From: Fidelibacterota bacterium
GTDB lineage: Bacteria > Fidelibacterota > Marinisomatia > Marinisomatales > UBA1611
NCBI GenBank assembly: GCA_012964275.1
Contig: DTUG01000105.1
Span: 1-13,187 of the forward strand
DNA: 13,187 nt
Reading direction: 5' to 3'
Shown piece by piece: positions 12,573 through 13,187 of the stretch; the first letter of the stretch is position 1, and each line of letters starts with the position of its first letter. The notes beneath the pieces were generated by a model that worked only from the letters and a program-made list of their open reading frames with translations, made no database searches and was not told the DNA's origin. A program made the translations under genes and the position numbers.

Positions 12573-13187
12573 CTAGGTATAGTCTGTGTAAACCGCTTTA
12601 TATATATAATCATCAATACGCTGATCCAGGTTATCCGGCATTACAGAACCCATCAAGCCATCACTTTCAGCCTGCCGGGCTACAGCCAAGGCAATATTCT
12701 TTGATACATCCCGGATGGAAGCTAGCGGAGGGAAAACTTGACCGGAAGAAATGCCTTCATCTGTAACCATGTTGGATAATGTTTCAGCAGCGGTTAAGAA
12801 CAAGGTATCAGGGACAACATAGGAGCGGGATACGACCACACCCAAACCAACACCGGGAAAAATATATGCATTATTCCCCTGTCCCGGAACAAAGGTTTTC
12901 CCATTCACAGTCACGGGTTCAAATGGACTCCCACTGGCAAATATACATCTGCAGTCTGTCCAACTGTAGGCCTGCTCTGCAGTGCACTCTGACATTGATG
13001 TGGGATTGGATAGGGAAAAAATAATGGGCCGTTCATTAATTCGGGCCATTGCTTCCAACACTGGCTGGGAAAATGATTGTGGCTGTCCAGAGACACCAAT
13101 CAAGGCGGTTGGTTTAATTGTATTAATTATGTCCAGCATATTATGCATTGGACTATGGTGATGGGCAAAGGGCAATTTTGATTCTGT
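12573..13187 (-). CDS. Malic enzyme, C-terminal part (gene runs off the right edge)
   Basis: Oxidative decarboxylation of malate to pyruvate with NAD(P)+. About 204 C-terminal residues are visible, continuing in frame to the last base (T-E-S-K-L-P-F-A-H...). The sequence matches the long, eukaryote-type or MaeA-like malic enzyme group: KPTALIGVSG, IIFSLSNPTSMSECTAEQAY, CIFASGSPFEPV, PGQGNNAYIFPGVGLGVVVS, and an end with DQRIDDYIYKAVY. The Asn of SNPTS and the GQGNN-IFPG block are the usual substrate and cofactor regions. A full protein of this group is about 540-570 aa, so the first two thirds lie outside. Cofactor choice cannot be judged without the N-terminal part. It ends with TAG at 12573-12575. 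Confidence 0.95.
   Translation of the reverse strand, partial: TESKLPFAHHHSPMHNMLDIINTIKPTALIGVSGQPQSFSQPVLEAMARINERPIIFSLSNPTSMSECTAEQAYSWTDCRCIFASGSPFEPVTVNGKTFVPGQGNNAYIFPGVGLGVVVSRSYVVPDTLFLTAAETLSNMVTDEGISSGQVFPPLASIRDVSKNIALAVARQAESDGLMGSVMPDNLDQRIDDYIYKAVYTDYT

Overview
The window looks like chromosomal DNA from an uncultured or little-studied bacterium of the Fibrobacterota-Chlorobi-Bacteroidota (FCB) superphylum, perhaps Marinimicrobia- or Calditrichota-like. The main clue is a secreted protein ending in a type IX secretion (Por) sorting domain with the 'NYPNPFNP' signature. A-rich start regions with weak Shine-Dalgarno signals and several TTG starts fit this. The exact phylum is an inference.

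Layout. (1) Positions 1-2271, minus strand: a two-gene glycolytic operon, PPi-dependent 6-phosphofructokinase followed by class I fructose-bisphosphate aldolase, with a clipped terminator at the left edge. (2) 2340-4292, plus strand and divergent: acetoacetyl-CoA synthetase. (3) 4293-4560: an AT-rich gap, then a structured leader with two competing folds, one terminator-like and one hiding the ribosome-binding site of the next gene. (4) 4561-5037, plus strand: a small membrane-anchored protein of unknown function, closed by a strong bidirectional terminator shared with the opposing operon. (5) 5072-12155, minus strand: a long, tightly packed gene series. In reading order it holds a class V aminotransferase, a signal-peptide protein, a nucleosidase-like protein, a 32-aa membrane micro-protein, mutM, an SDR oxidoreductase, a predicted T9SS-exported selenoprotein, an M14-like metallohydrolase, a small membrane protein, a beta-repeat protein and a 27-aa membrane micro-protein. 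(6) 12231-12537, minus strand: two tiny hydrophobic ORFs, one apparently frameshifted. (7) 12573-13187, minus strand: the C-terminal part of malic enzyme, running off the right edge.

The main discovery is at 6516-8048. An ORF finder sees only a 433-aa ORF starting at 7817, with no signal peptide. Reading through one in-frame TGA (7875-7877) extends it in the same frame to an ATG at 8048, 5 nt after the upstream stop codon, and adds a signal peptide and the front half of a thioredoxin-like domain. The TGA falls exactly on the first redox position of a U-G-T-C (CxxC-type) motif. A short hairpin with a GG-starting apical loop lies 16 nt after the TGA, where a bacterial SECIS is expected. I read this as selenocysteine in an exported, T9SS-sorted protein whose N-terminal domain resembles animal selenoprotein P, fused to a beta-helix domain.

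Metabolically, PPi-PFK, class I aldolase, acetoacetyl-CoA synthetase and malic enzyme fit a heterotroph with energy-saving, possibly reversible glycolysis. The minus-strand series mixes housekeeping genes (mutM) with envelope or secreted proteins. Its last five genes (selenoprotein to 27-aa micro-protein) look like one envelope-directed, translationally coupled unit.
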